Positions 49,698-61,290 of a stretch of DNA of 64,000 nucleotides are shown piece by piece; position 1 is the first letter of the stretch; each line of letters starts with the position of its first letter. Location: NCBI GenBank assembly GCA_007844125.1, contig CM017561.1, forward strand, positions 19,276,170-19,340,169, read 5' to 3'. The notes under the pieces were generated by a model. The model did no database searches. It was not told the origin of the DNA and was given only the letters and a program-made list of their open reading frames with translations. This DNA comes from Sinonovacula constricta (Eukaryota > Mollusca > Bivalvia > Cardiida > Solecurtidae). Both the position numbers and the translations under genes were made by a program.

Positions 49698-50908
49698 AGG
49701 CGGTATCCGACAGTTGGGATCAACATATATTTTCATTATATTGTTACGACCGATGTCGCTATTTAAGATTTATTTATACAATGGCACGTTTACTAACGAC
49801 GAAATGGTGTAATAGAAAGAACAAACCAGCAACAAACTAGTACAATAATGTTTTATTTTAACAATTAAATCTATGGCAGTAACAAAATAATAACAGATAT
49901 ATTATACGAAATTTGAGAATGCAAAATAAATGTTAGCTTACAGTTTGTCCCTTTAGGAGGTGTCCCTTTAATAGTCCAATTAATAATCCAACGTCGAATA
50001 ATCCTGAAGAGTTTTTGGTAGAATGTCCTCGTAGATACGCACAGTTGAGATAATCTAAAGGTAAAACAATACACGAATGTAATTAATATAATTCCAAATC
50101 CAACACTTTAATACTTATATCACTGTAGAATATAAGTCAACGTAAGTTTCAACACAGAAAGGTTTGATATAGAAGCTGCAAGTATTTCCAAACTATATGT
50201 CCAAACTTTATGTCCAAACCTAAACGTAATTCGACTAACAAGCCCTTATATAGACCCAAAAGAATTCTAGAACGCAGAGGTCTGCCAGAACAATCAGCGA
50301 AACCCAGTTAAAAATAAACAATTTCATTTTCTAGCATGATCCCTTTTCTTTCTAGCTGTTACGCGAACTGCTACGTCATCATTAATACTACAACGGTAAA
50401 CAAACCCTTAACCTGACTTGCGTAACCTTAAACGCTGGTGTACTACTGTACATAACAATATATTATAATAAACCATTGTCACTTGAACAGATATTGCAAA
50501 TTGCTGTTTATTGATGTCCTACACCTGTCTGACAAGTGAACCATAACGCCGCAATCCATCATTCCAAACATGGCTTTCCTATCTGAGCCACGCTGCACAG
50601 TTAGCTACTTTTACACTAAGAAAACCACGTGACTACTTATGTTTTAGCTGATCCACGTCATCCGCTGTGGCGTCGATGTCTTTTTTTAGCAGAATTCCCA
50701 ATTGTTCTTATTCATAGATTTGAAAATGATGAAGATTTAAGTTTTGATTAACTAGTTTTACTGACGTAAAATTGAGAGATACTGCTGAAAATCGTCAAAG
50801 CTTAGGCTAAAGTATGATTTTTTTCTGCAGAAATTATGTACAAATACCAAAATAAAGATAACATATTGTTACATATATTAGATTTGGGCAAACTGTCGGA
50901 TACCACCT
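49698..50908 (+). mobile_element. TTAA MITE with nested solo LTR
   Basis: TTAA flanks at 49694-49697 and 50909-50912. The left end AGGCGGTATCCGACAGTTGG pairs with the right end CAAACTGTCGGATACCACCT. Removing the nested LTR and one ATAT leaves about 491 bp, close to the 505-bp copy at 35120-35624, and the two align throughout. The LTR lies between ATTTTCATT and the AT-rich start of the MITE right part. The right end lies about 20 bp before the first 24-bp array. Confidence 0.88.
49742..50457 (+). mobile_element. solo LTR, 716 bp
   Basis: It starts TGTTACGACC and ends CATAACA, giving TG...CA ends within a TGTTA/TAACA inverted pair. ATAT directly repeats on both sides (49738-49741, 50458-50461). 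Inside, a TATA-like CCTTATATAGACCC lies at about 50243-50256 and an AATAAA signal at 50313-50318, in the right order for U3-R-U5 on the plus strand. There are no internal genes, primer-binding site or second LTR, so this fits recombination between two LTRs. The sequence start resembles Gypsy-type LTRs, but the superfamily is not proven. Confidence 0.75.
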
Positions 50909-50927
50909 TTAAATTTGTTTATTTATA

Positions 50928-51388
50928 TATTTGTTTTAAGTTGGATATATTTGTTATATGATAGTTGGATATGTTTGTTATATGATAGTTGAATATGTTT
51001 GTTATGATAGTTGAATATGTTTGTTATAAGATAGTTGGATATGTTTGTTATATGATAGTTGAATATGTTTGTTATATGATAGTTGGATATGTTTGTTATA
51101 TGATAGTTGGATATGTTTGTTATATGATAGTTGGATATGTTTGTTATATGATAGTTGGATATGTTTGTTATATGATAGTTGGATATGTTTGTTATATGAT
51201 AGTTGGATATGTTTGTTATATGATAGTTGGATATGTTTGTTATATGATAGTTGATATGTTTGTTATATGATAGTTGGATATTGTTGTGTTATAATAGTTG
51301 GATATGTTTGTTATTATTTGGATATGTTTGTTATATGCTAGTTGGATATGTTTGTTTCTATCATAGTTTTATATTTTGTTATATGATA
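50928..51388 (+). repeat. 24-bp array A, C-free
   Basis: The 24-bp unit has the core GATAGTTGGATATG followed by TTTGTTATAT. About 16-18 units, the first and last few degenerate. The plus strand has no C from 50908 to 51337. Because 24 is a multiple of three, the frame 50989-51270 encodes an octapeptide repeat of the type CYMIVGYV. It lies directly after the MITE right end. Confidence 0.95.
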
Positions 51389-51744
51389 TTGCCTCTGTTT
51401 CTTCTCTGCTCGTTGGCTCTGTTTGTTCTGCTCTTGCCTGTTTGTTCTCTGCTCGTTGGCTCTGTTTGTTCTCTGCTCGTTGGCTCTGTTTGTTCTCCTC
51501 TCGTTGCTCTGTTTGTTCTCTGCTCGTTGGCTCTGTTTGTTCTCGCTCGTTGGCTCTGTTTGGTCTCTGCTCGTTGGCTCTGTTTGTTCTCTGCTCGTTG
51601 GCTCTGTTTGTTCTCTGCTCGTTGGCTCTGTTTGTTCTCTGCTCGTTGGCTCTGTTTGTTCTCCGCTCGTTGCCTCTGTTTGTTCTCTGCTCGTTGGCTC
51701 TGTTTGTTCTCCGCTCGTTGGCTCTGTTTGTTCTCTGCTCGTTG
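51389..51744 (+). repeat. 24-bp array B, A-free, an A-to-C image of array A
   Basis: The 24-bp unit has the core GCTCGTTGGCTCTG followed by TTTGTTCTCT. Compared with array A, all six A positions are C and the other 18 positions are identical. The plus strand has no A for 356 bp. About 15 units; a few lack one to several bases (for example 51430-51440, 51515, 51541). Leu/Phe/Cys-rich frames on the plus strand and a Gln/Arg/Asn-rich minus frame (51379-51822) are by-products. Confidence 0.97.
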
Positions 51745-51775
51745 ATAGTTGGATATGTTTGTTATATGATATTTA
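51745..51775 (+). repeat. residual unit of 24-bp array A
   Basis: After array B the sequence returns to GATAGTTGGATATGTTTGTT and then TATATGATA before unique DNA. Array B is therefore embedded inside array A. Confidence 0.9.
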
Positions 51776-52883
51776 ATAATAAAGCAGTTGTATTTGGGGT
51801 GGTCGCCATAAGACAACCACATCTGTTGTTTTACGCGTGTGATAACATGTTCAAATTATACTTTATTATTTATAATTATTTTCCTAATTTGTGTAGATAT
51901 TTATGTCACATATGAAACTTTGATGTCGACTTTCGTGACTAACTAAAATACACAAACAAGTCACGACATAATTAGCATTGTTTGTTTGCCCTTTAAGATA
52001 TCATTATTTTTTCCCAACAAATTATCCAGTTATGTGATCAAGGGTTGTTTTAATTAACATCATGACTATGTAGTTAGATGAATATTCACATAAAATAACA
52101 AAATAAAAATAAAAACACACAACATTTATAGGTATATAAAGAGAAGTAAATATGAGATTCAAAACAATGCGGGGTATTACTTTTGCCTCGATATATATGG
52201 ATTGAAAGATAAACCCCCAAAACATGTCCTTGTAGATAATATTGAAGATAAACCGTACTGTCATATTCATAGGGCCATATACATTACAGTACACGTTCCT
52301 TTATATAGGTCCTGGTTAGCACTTATCAGAAATCAAACTCTTCAAATACTTTCTTGCCAATGTGTGCTGTTTTTCTGTCAAATTTACATTTGCTGTCTCA
52401 GTTTGCTTTTGAAATTGAAGAAAGTGATTGAAAATGTTATCATCATTTCAGAACATTTTTGCAAACATATCTGTGATCCGATATTATTGCCTACTGTTGG
52501 GCCAATACAGTTTCGGTTTTTGGCCAAAGTCACTGGAGTCCTTTACAAACCTAGGGTGACGCTCCAACATTTACTCAGCATTTAATAATTCTGTTCGAGT
52601 TAATTTACAATACATTCAACATAAAATCATTCCTTTCACCGCAAAATAGAAAAATGAAACATATACGTTTCCTAATCAAACTATTATTATTCTATTTATA
52701 TTGGGATGTGTATAACAAGAACATATCTACAAGTAATTGGCCCCAGTTATGTGATCTGTATTGTTTTGGTATACATCTTTTGTACCTTTGTATTCGGGAC
52801 ATTGATCTTGATGTTGAGTAATCTTCGTACGTGTGCTTCTTGCCCATACTGTCTGTAGTCCGTTTCATATGCTGTCGTATTTG
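51776..52883. other. unique AT-rich DNA
   Basis: A 127-codon plus frame at 52202-52585 has no recognisable domain and AT-driven composition, so it is not called a gene. Confidence 0.4.
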
Positions 52884-55400
52884 ATACCAATATCTGGTCG
52901 TAGAATGACGCTGACACCAATATCTGGTCGTAGAATGACGCTAACACCCAAATCTGGTCGTAGAATGGCGCTGACACCAATATCTGATCGTAGAATGGCG
53001 CTGACACCAGTATCTGATTGTAGAATGACGCTGACACCAGTATCTGGTCGTAGAATGGGTCTGACACCAATATCAGGTCGTAGAATGACGCTGACACCAG
53101 TATCTGATCGTAGAATGACGCTGACACCAGTATCTGGTCGTAGAATGGGTCTGACACCAATATCAGGTCGTAAAATGACGCTGACACCAATATCTGGTCG
53201 TTGAATGGCGCTGACACCAATATCTTGTCGTAGAACGACGCTGACACCAATATCTGGTCGTTGAATGGCGCTGACACCAATATCTTGTCGTAGAATGACG
53301 CTGACACCAATATCTGGTCGTTGAATGGCGCTGACACCAATATCTTGTCGTAGAATGGCGCTGACACCAGTATCTGGTCCTAGAATGACGATGACACCAA
53401 TATCTGGTCGTAGAATGACGCTAACACCAATATCTGATCGTTGAATGGCGCTGACACCAATATCTGATCGTAGAATGGCGCTGACACCAATATCTGGTCG
53501 TAGAATGGCGCTGACACCAATATCTGATCGTAGAATGACGCTGACACCAATATCTGATCGTAGAATGGCGCTGACACCAATATCTTGTCGTAGAATGGCG
53601 CTGACACCAATATCTGGTTCTAGATTGGCGCTGACACCAATATCTGGCCGTAGAATGGTGCTGACACTAATATCTGGTCGTAGAATGGCGCTAACACCAA
53701 TATCTTGTCGTAGAATGGGGCTAACACCAATATCTGATCGTAGAATGGCGCTGACACCAATATCTGGCCGTAGAATGACGCTGACACCAATATCTGGTTC
53801 TAGATTGGCGCTGACACCAATATCTGGCCGTAGAATGGTGCTGACATTAATATCTGGTCGTAGAATGACGCTGACACCAATATCTGGTCGTAGAATGTCG
53901 CTAACACCAATATCTAATCGTAGAATGTCGCTAACACCAATATCTGATCGTAGAATGGCGCTGACACCAATATCTGGTCGTAGAATGACGCTGACACCAA
54001 TATCAGGTCGTAGAATGGCGCTGACACCAGTATCTGATCGTAGAATGACGCTGACACCAGTATCTGGTCGTAGAATGGGTCTGACACCAATATCAGGTCG
54101 TAGAATGGCGCTGACACCAGTATCTGATCGTAGAATGACGCTGACACCAGTATCTGGTCGTAGAATGGGTCTGACAGCAATATCAGGTCGTAGAATGACG
54201 CTGACACCAATATCTGGTCGTTGAATGGCGCTGACACCAATATCTTGTCGTAGAACGACGCTGACACCAATATCTGGTCGTTGAATGGCGCTGACACCAA
54301 TATCTTGTCGTAGAATGACGCTGACACCAATATCTGGTCGTTGAATGGCGCTGACACCAATATCTTGTCGTAGAATGGCGCTGACACCAATATCTGGTCC
54401 TAGAATGACGATGACACTAATATCTGGTCGTAGAATGACGCTAACACCAATATCTGATCGTAGAATGGTGCTGACACTAATATCTGGTCGTAGAATGGCG
54501 CTAACAACAATATCTTGTCGTAGAATGGGGCTAACACCAATATCTGATCGTAGAATGGCGCTGACACCAATATCTGGCCGTAGAATGACGCTGACACCAA
54601 TATCTGGTTCTAGATTGGCGCTGACACCAATATCTGGCCGTAGAATGGTGCTGACATTAATATCTGGTCGTAGAATGACGCTGACACCAATATCTGGTCG
54701 TAGAATGTCGCTAACACCAATATCTAATCGTAGAATGTCGCTAACACCAATATCTGATCGTAGAATGGCGCTGACACCAATATCTGGTCGTAGAATGACG
54801 CTGACACCAATATCAGGTCGTAGAATGGCGCTGACACCAATATCTGGTCGTAGAATGACGATGACACCAATATCTGGTCGTAGAATGACGCTAACACCAA
54901 TATCTGGTCGTAGAATGTCGCTAACACCAATATCTGATCGTAGAATGGCACTGACACCAATATCTGATCGTAGAATGACGCTGACACCAATATCTGATCG
55001 TAGAATGGGGCTAACACCAATATCTGATCGTAGAATGGCGCAGACACCAATATCTTGTCGTAGAATGGCGCTGACACCAATATCTGGTTCTAGATTGGCG
55101 CTGACACCAATATCTGGCCGTAGAATGGTGCTGACACTAATATCTGGTCGTAGAATGGCGCTAACACCAATATCTTGTCGTAGAATGGGGCTAACACCAA
55201 TATCTGATCGTAGAATGGCGCTGACACCAATATCTGGCCGTAGAATGACGCTGACACCAATATCTGGTTCTAGATTGGCGCTGACACCAATATCTGGCCG
55301 TAGAATGACGCTGACACCAATATCAGGTCGTAGAATGGCGGTGACACCAATATCTGGTTCTAGATTGGCGCTGACACCAATATCTGGTCCTAGAATGGCG
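52884..55400 (+). repeat. 30-bp minisatellite, 84 units, no indels
   Basis: The unit reads TATCTGGTCGTAGAATGGCG then CTGACACCAA. TATC recurs every 30 bp from 52891 to 55381 without a single length change, although most units carry substitutions. Recurrent variants are GATCG, TTGTCG, AGGTCG, GGCCG, GGTTCTAGATT and GTTGAATGG. The last unit ends 5 to 8 bp before the MITE at 55409. Confidence 0.98.
52981..55330 (+). repeat. higher-order duplications within the 30-bp array
   Basis: Blocks of variant units recur: TATCTTGTCGTAGAACGACG at 53221 and 54241 (offset 1020, 34 units); the GGTTCTAGATT block at 53791 and 54601 (offset 810, 27 units); and the block at 53611 again at 55081 (offset 1470, 49 units). 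The change from 1020 to 810 reflects loss of 7 units (about 53451-53660) from the second block. Confidence 0.9.
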
Positions 55401-55408
55401 TCGTTCAA

Positions 55409-55832
55409 GGGTGGCATCCAACTGTTTGTCTTCACCAATTATACGCATTCCTTAATTGAAAGGATTTCTGCAAAAAGTCCAATCTAAGTCAAACAAAAGA
55501 TTATAGAAATCGTGAACTAAATCAATCTGCATGTCCATTCTTTATAAAACTTTAAATAAGCATGATTGTGATTTCTGCTAAAAATTAACATCGACGTCAG
55601 ATTACATAAAGTGAAGGGTCACGTGGTTTTCTTTAAAAATAACTAACTGTGCAGCGATGCTTTGATTGGAAATACCTATTTGTAATGACGAATGGTCTGT
55701 TCTGCTTCTTTTTTTTCCACATAGATGTAGGACATCAATACTCAGCATTTTGCGAGAAACTTTTCAGGCAACAATAATTGATTTGGTTCTTTGAGAGAAA
55801 AAAAATCTGATCCAAACTATTGGATACCGCCT
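55409..55832 (-). mobile_element. TTAA MITE, 424-bp copy abutting the 30-bp array
   Basis: The left end GGGTGGCATCCAACTGTTTG and right end CCAAACTATTGGATACCGCCT match the family termini. The flanks are TCAA (55405-55408) and TTAC (55833-55836), each one base from TTAA. The body is the reverse complement of the 35120 and 49698 copies, with shared TTTCTGCTAAAAA, ACATCGACGTCAG, GTCACGTGGTTTTCTT, CTAACTGTGCAGCG and TGTAGGACATCAATA. Confidence 0.85.
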
Positions 55833-55836
55833 TTAC

Positions 55837-56302
55837 AGGAAGAAGTCCATTTGTTACCTTTCTGCACCATTGTCTTCATCAGACTATGTCGTCCCTTATA
55901 AAGAACAAACCTTGTCGCTATGGTGATCCAGAAGCATTTACCTGTGTGCACGTAGCGGTGTAACCATACAAAGCTCGCGTCATTAACAATCAAATACTGA
56001 GTAGGTCCACCAAAGAAAAATTAAATGCTAACAAGTTTCTATTTTAGTCGTACCGCCATTTCATCCAACCGGAAACGGTGTCAACATTCAAATACAGATT
56101 CCAGCAGAAGCAGAAAGAGTAATAGCGGAATTTCTTTCATATGAGTCAGGTCCGTACGTAAAGGTCTTGAGACACAAGACGTTCAGAAAGGACATCTTAC
56201 ACTTCATTAACGTTTCATGAAATGTTATATTTGACAAATGATACATGTATCTGTCAATTATAACCAAGCTATCATGACATCAAAGTTACTTGTCAGAATT
56301 TT
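55837..56302. other. unique DNA, nothing recognised
   Basis: No gene or repeat recognised. Slightly less AT-rich at 55860-55980. Confidence 0.4.
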
Positions 56303-56368
56303 ATACTAGCTTTCGACTTGCATCGGTTTGCACGTCGGCGACTCTTACCGCTCGGCCACGGACGTCCC
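56303..56368 (-). other. tRNA-like fragment (Ser/Leu type 5' half)
   Basis: The minus strand reads GGACGTCCGTGGCCGAGCGG then TAAGAGTCGCC. TGGCCGAGCGG is an exact Pol III A-box match (TRGCNNAGYNGG) and resembles the D-arm of type II tRNAs. No B box or T-arm follows, so it is not a working tRNA gene. It could be a tRNA pseudogene or a SINE head. Confidence 0.5.
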
Positions 56369-56546
56369 ATTTTGCAAGTGTATATTAGACTGTAAATAAC
56401 TTTAAGGGTGACTGTAGAACAAAGGTTGGAAGCATATGAGACAAAAGCACAATGGATTTGAATATAAATAGATCTGGAAGATGTGTTTTCCGCTAAAAAA
56501 CGAAATTGTTTGATTTTATTCAGTTTTGCAGAATGCCCGTGCTGTA

Positions 56547-58370
56547 GTATTCGAGTACAATATACAACTGGGCGACCATGTGGTAAAGTCTGAGTATCTA
56601 GTACAATTGAGCGACCATGTGGTAGAGTCTGAGTACCATGTACAACTGAGCGACCATGTGGCAGAGTCTGAGTACCATGTACAATTGGGCGACCATGTGG
56701 TAGAGTCAGAGTACCATGTACAATTGGGCGACCATGTGGTAGAGTCTGAGTACCATGTACAATTGGGCGACCATGTGGTAGAGTCTGAGTACCATGTACA
56801 ATTGTGCGACCATGTGGTAGAGTCTGAGTACCATGCACAACTGGGCGACCATGTGGTAGAATCTGAGTACCATGCACGGCTGGGCGACCATGTGGTAGAG
56901 TCTAAGTACCATGCACAACTGGGCGACCATGTGGTAGAGTCTGAGTACCATGCACAACTGGGCAACCATGTGGTAGAATCTGAGTACCATGCACAACTGG
57001 GCGACCATGTGGTAGAGTCTGAGTATCATGTACAACTGAGTGACCATGTGGTAGAGTCTGAGAAACATGCACAACTGGGGCGACCATGTGGCAGAGTCTG
57101 AGTACCATGTAGAATTGGGCGACTATGTGGTAGAGTCTGAGTACCATGCACAACAGGACGACCATGTGGTAGAGTCTGAGTACCATGTACAACAGGGCGA
57201 CCATATGGTAGAGTCTGAGTACCATGCACAACTGGGCGACCATGTGGTAGAGTCTGCGTACCATGTACAACAGGGCGACCATGTGGTAGGGTCTGAGTAC
57301 CATGTACAACAGGGCTACTATGTGGCAAAGTCTGGGTACCATGCACAAATGGCGACCATGTGGTAGATTCTGAGTACCTAGTTCAACAGGGCGACCATGA
57401 GGTAGAGTCTGAGTACCACGTACAACAGGGCGACCATGTGGCAGGGTCTGAATACCATGTACAATTGGGCGACCATGTGGTAGAGTCTGAGTACCTAGTT
57501 CAACAGGGCGACCATGTCTTAGAGTCTGAGTACCACGTACAACAGGGCGACCATATTGTAGAGTCTGAGTACCATGCACAACTGGGCGACCATGTGGTAG
57601 AGTCTGAGTACCATGTACAACAGGGCGACCATGTGGTAGAGTCTGAGTTCCATGTACAACTAGGGCGACCATGTGGCAGGGTCTGAGTACCTAGTTCAAT
57701 TGGGCGACCATGTGGTAGAGTCTGAGTACCTTGTTCAACAGGGCGACCATGTCGTAGAGTATGAGTGCCACGTACAACAGGGCGACCATATTGTAGAGTC
57801 TGGGTACCATGCACAACTGGGCGACCATGTGGTAGAGCCTGAGTACCATGTAAAAAGGGGCGACCATGTGGAAGAGTCTAAGTACCATGTAAAAAGGGGC
57901 GACCATGTGGAAGAGTCTGAGTACCATGCACAACTGGGTGACCATGTGGAAGAGTCTGAGTACCATGTACAACAGGGCGACCATGTGGAAGAGTCTAAGT
58001 ACCATGTACAATTGGGCGACCATGTGGTAGAGTCTGAGTACCATGTACAACTGAGCGACCATGTGGTAGAGTCTGAGTTCCATGTACAACAGGGCGACCA
58101 TGTGGTAGAGTCTGAGTTCCATGTACAAAGGGGCGTCCATATGGTAGAGTCTGAGTACCATGCACAACTGGGCGACCATGTGATAGAGTCTGAGTACCAT
58201 GTACAACTGAGCGACCATGTGGTAGAGTCTGAGTTCCATGTACAAAGGGGCGTCCATATGGTAGAGTCTGAGTACCATGCACAACTGGGCGACCATGTGA
58301 TAGAGTCTGAGTACCATGTACAACAGGGCGACCATGTGGAAGAGTCTGAGTATCATGAACAAAGGGGCGT
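56547..58370 (+). repeat. 39-bp minisatellite, ~46 units
   Basis: The unit reads ACCATGTGGTAGAGTCTGAG, then TACCATGTACAACTGGGCG. 39 is a multiple of three, so long frames exist on both strands. The plus strand encodes a 13-residue repeat of the type HVVESEYHVQLGD. That frame is broken by three single-base length changes near 57077 (extra G), 57347 (lost base) and 57661 (extra G), giving four consecutive plus frames between 56526 and 58401. Minus frames encode VHGTQTLPHGRPV-type repeats. I treat all as by-products. Confidence 0.96.
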
Positions 58371-61243
58371 CTTAGTCATTTTTGCTCCTTCGGCTACTTA
58401 GCCTCTCATCACGTGTATGCAAGCCCCATTTAAACGACTTAATGAGACCATGTTTTCCAAAATAACTTGTGGTGCAGGGCTGGTTCTAACAAAATGTTTG
58501 TTTGGAATATTCTTCCACCAAAAACAGTTGGACATCGCTTTAATGACCATTGTTGCCGTAGCGATACATTTTTAAAAATACAATTTGCAACTTCTTATAT
58601 TAGGAAGAAGCAAACCAGCAGACGCTTCTTATGACATGTTTTATTGAAACAACGCTCATCTGCATTTAATTTATAATTAATAAGATGTTTACAATATAGG
58701 AGGACTTAACGATGACTTGAAGATAACAGATAAACCCCTTCAGATGAAGTCTTAGTAGAACTAACGTTGTGTCTGGACAATCTTAATTTCAATTAACAGT
58801 GTCGCTTGAAAACAAAAGTGCAGGAACATCGTATCTAGATGGTCGGGGTGCCTTGCTCTCACTGGGGCAATAGGTGAATTAGGCAAACAGATGAGCATTC
58901 TGGCCCATTTTTAGAAACATGTCTAATGAAATTGGGTATCTTTTGAGAAACAAAATATGTAAGTACTTGCCTTCAGTAGTAGAAACTACAAAGCTACAAA
59001 TATTTGTTAAATACAATTCAGTTGGCTTAGAGTTTAAATAAAACAACCCTTACCAGTCCTCTATTATGTTGATTAAGGCGTATTAATTGACGTTGTGTCA
59101 ACTAAAAACCATCTGAGTTTGTCTCTAGAGACTTAAAGTCTTTACGTCTCGGACGTCAAATGCGAACACTTAATGAGCAAAAAAAAGTAGTGCCAACCTC
59201 AAAAACTCTAAGACAGAAGGATCTATTTTTCTCATTATGTCCGAAACATACTTACTGTAAAAACGTTAAATTAAGGATCAGTACAAAATTCATGTATAAC
59301 ATCGGTGCTACAGTACGTAGTTGTAATTTGCAAGTTTATCAACAGGTGAAAATCAAGTAGATTTTACATGTCTCCCAAAGAGACATTTGAAAGGTTTTAA
59401 GAGGTTTTTTGGGATAATTGTATTTATGTGCATCTAACATTACAAACAATCTGCTTTAATACAATGTGATTATCATAATTGATATAGATAAAAAAAAACC
59501 TCTTTTCATCATATAATTAGGTAAATGATAACATATCATATAAACCGGTGGTCAATCGCTTGCCAGATTCGGTACCTAACGAAAACGGAAATCTTCATGG
59601 TGCATGAAAATAGATAAGGAATGTGTGAAAATCAAGTTTTTCTAGGTTTCTAATATCCTTATATGAAATAGGTAATACATAAATGTATAAATTAAAAATA
59701 AAAATTGCGAAGAACCAGAAACAATTTGACCTAACCAACAGATGTATATTTCGTTTCGTGTATTTGATATCGGCAAGTCTCTGATTCCTCAGTTTATTGA
59801 AGATCTATCAGCTGGTTCTTGGTCGACATCGCCATAATCATTATATCTGTGTCGTACGTCTTACTTGCTAATACGTAACAAAAACGACCTTCATCACTGG
59901 TCGAAATATATTTTTTCCTTTTTCGCATGCCCCCCCCCCCTCGCCCCGCTCCCCACCCCCGCCCCCACGCGCTCCCTAAAAAATGAACCTTGTCCCTCCA
60001 ACCCCAGACATGTTACAGCTGTGCAGGTCATATGGATGACTCGTCACATCTTTTAGACAAAACATGGGCCTATTTTCACCGTAATGACTAAGTGTATCCT
60101 CTTTATTATTTTTGTTGTTTTTTTTTTTCTGTGGGGTTTTCTGAGGGTTTTTTTTCCATTTTCATTTAATATAGGTCAGTATGTCAGACAGACAGATTAG
60201 TTGGGAGACGTCTTATTGCCTAATTATTTGTTCTGGTGTTTTTTATAATTCGACAGGTGGGCTCCATTGTTTGTGTTGCTTTTGACGTTTCGACCCCACA
60301 TTGTTGATTACGAATCGACTCGGGCACTTTGAGGTCTGTGTACGTTTGGGTATGACACAACAGATGACCTTGTAAGCATTTACTTCAGTTTTACCGGTTG
60401 GCAACAACAGTTAGATTTTGTCATCAATTATGTTTAACATCTTCCTGTTAAATAACTTTATAATGAGCATAGTTTGTGTAGCATTTAACACATATATATT
60501 ATTATAACAACGACGAAATGGAGATTAAATCAAAATCATCTCATTGTACTACAATTCGTAGCATAAAACATCTATAAACTTTATGTGTTGCAATAAATGT
60601 TAAGTGTGTCAAGGTGAAAAATGTGTTACATAAGTTCTTAACATAAACATACAATAATTACAGTGAACATATTATAATCAATGATAAAGAAATCCAGGAA
60701 TAAAGATGGCAAAAACGAACGTCTTGGCAATTATGTATTGAAATGTCTATGTTTAAATCATTAATAATCAATTTTGTTGTGTATTCTTTTGAATAACCAA
60801 TTTACGTGATCGACTATGTGTCTGTGCAAAATATTATGAATATGTGTATTGTTTTGGCTGAGTAATAAAAATCAATTTCCAGCAGTTGTGTAGGACATGA
60901 TGCACAACACCACTTGATCCTTTATTCACCATCTTTAAATAAAATGCCTGTCAAATATCACAACGCGCTTCGATCGATAATTAGCTACAAATTGCTTCAG
61001 GGGTTTGAAGGTCAGGTCAAGTTGACAGGTAAACGCAGGAAAATATGTCATACAAGTATCAAATATATAGTAAGTAGACCAATTTCTAAAAGCAGCATTT
61101 TGAGTGACGGTGTAAACATTTGTACGGAAAAGTCGTATAGTGTTTCAGTTCCAACAAGCTTATTGTTCGGGTAAAAGATACATAGTTTAAACTAAATCCT
61201 CACCAACGCCACATATCTTTCGATATATGTTGTTTATGTTGGT
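58371..61243. other. unique AT-rich DNA with a C-rich run
   Basis: A C-rich stretch of C11 then TCGCCCCGCTCCCC lies at 59930-59977. T-rich runs lie near 60117-60155. Frames at 59160-59360, 59865-60056 and 60914-61174 show no domain. Confidence 0.45.
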
Positions 61244-61290
61244 TTGACGTGGGTTGATATCTAACGGATCACATGAATTCATCCAGTCTA

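Larger units (their letters stand above)
52865..55438 (-). other. 857-codon open frame through the 30-bp array
   Basis: The minus frame stays open across all 84 units and encodes a decapeptide repeat of the type GVSAILRPDI, varying mainly at R/Q/E, P/S/Q/L and A/V/P/D. The first Met and next residues (MVKTNSWMPPLND) come from the terminus of the neighbouring MITE, not from a gene. There is no signal peptide, domain or splice context. Plus-strand frames (53445-54224, 54345-55487) are also long but are cut by TGA wherever GTTGAATGG variants occur. A secreted or structural repeat protein cannot be excluded. I favour a non-coding array. Confidence 0.2.

Noticed and set aside
51251..51915. 164- and 179-codon Leu/Phe/Cys-rich frames as membrane proteins
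   Set aside because: They lie in the A-free 24-bp array, where an A-free strand cannot form a stop codon. Hydrophobicity follows from base composition.
52202..52585. 127-codon plus-strand open frame as a gene
   Set aside because: No recognisable domain, signal peptide or splice context. The length is within chance for AT-rich DNA.
56303..56368. functional tRNA-Ser or tRNA-Leu gene
   Set aside because: Only the A box and D-arm-like part is present. No B box, T-arm or acceptor closure.
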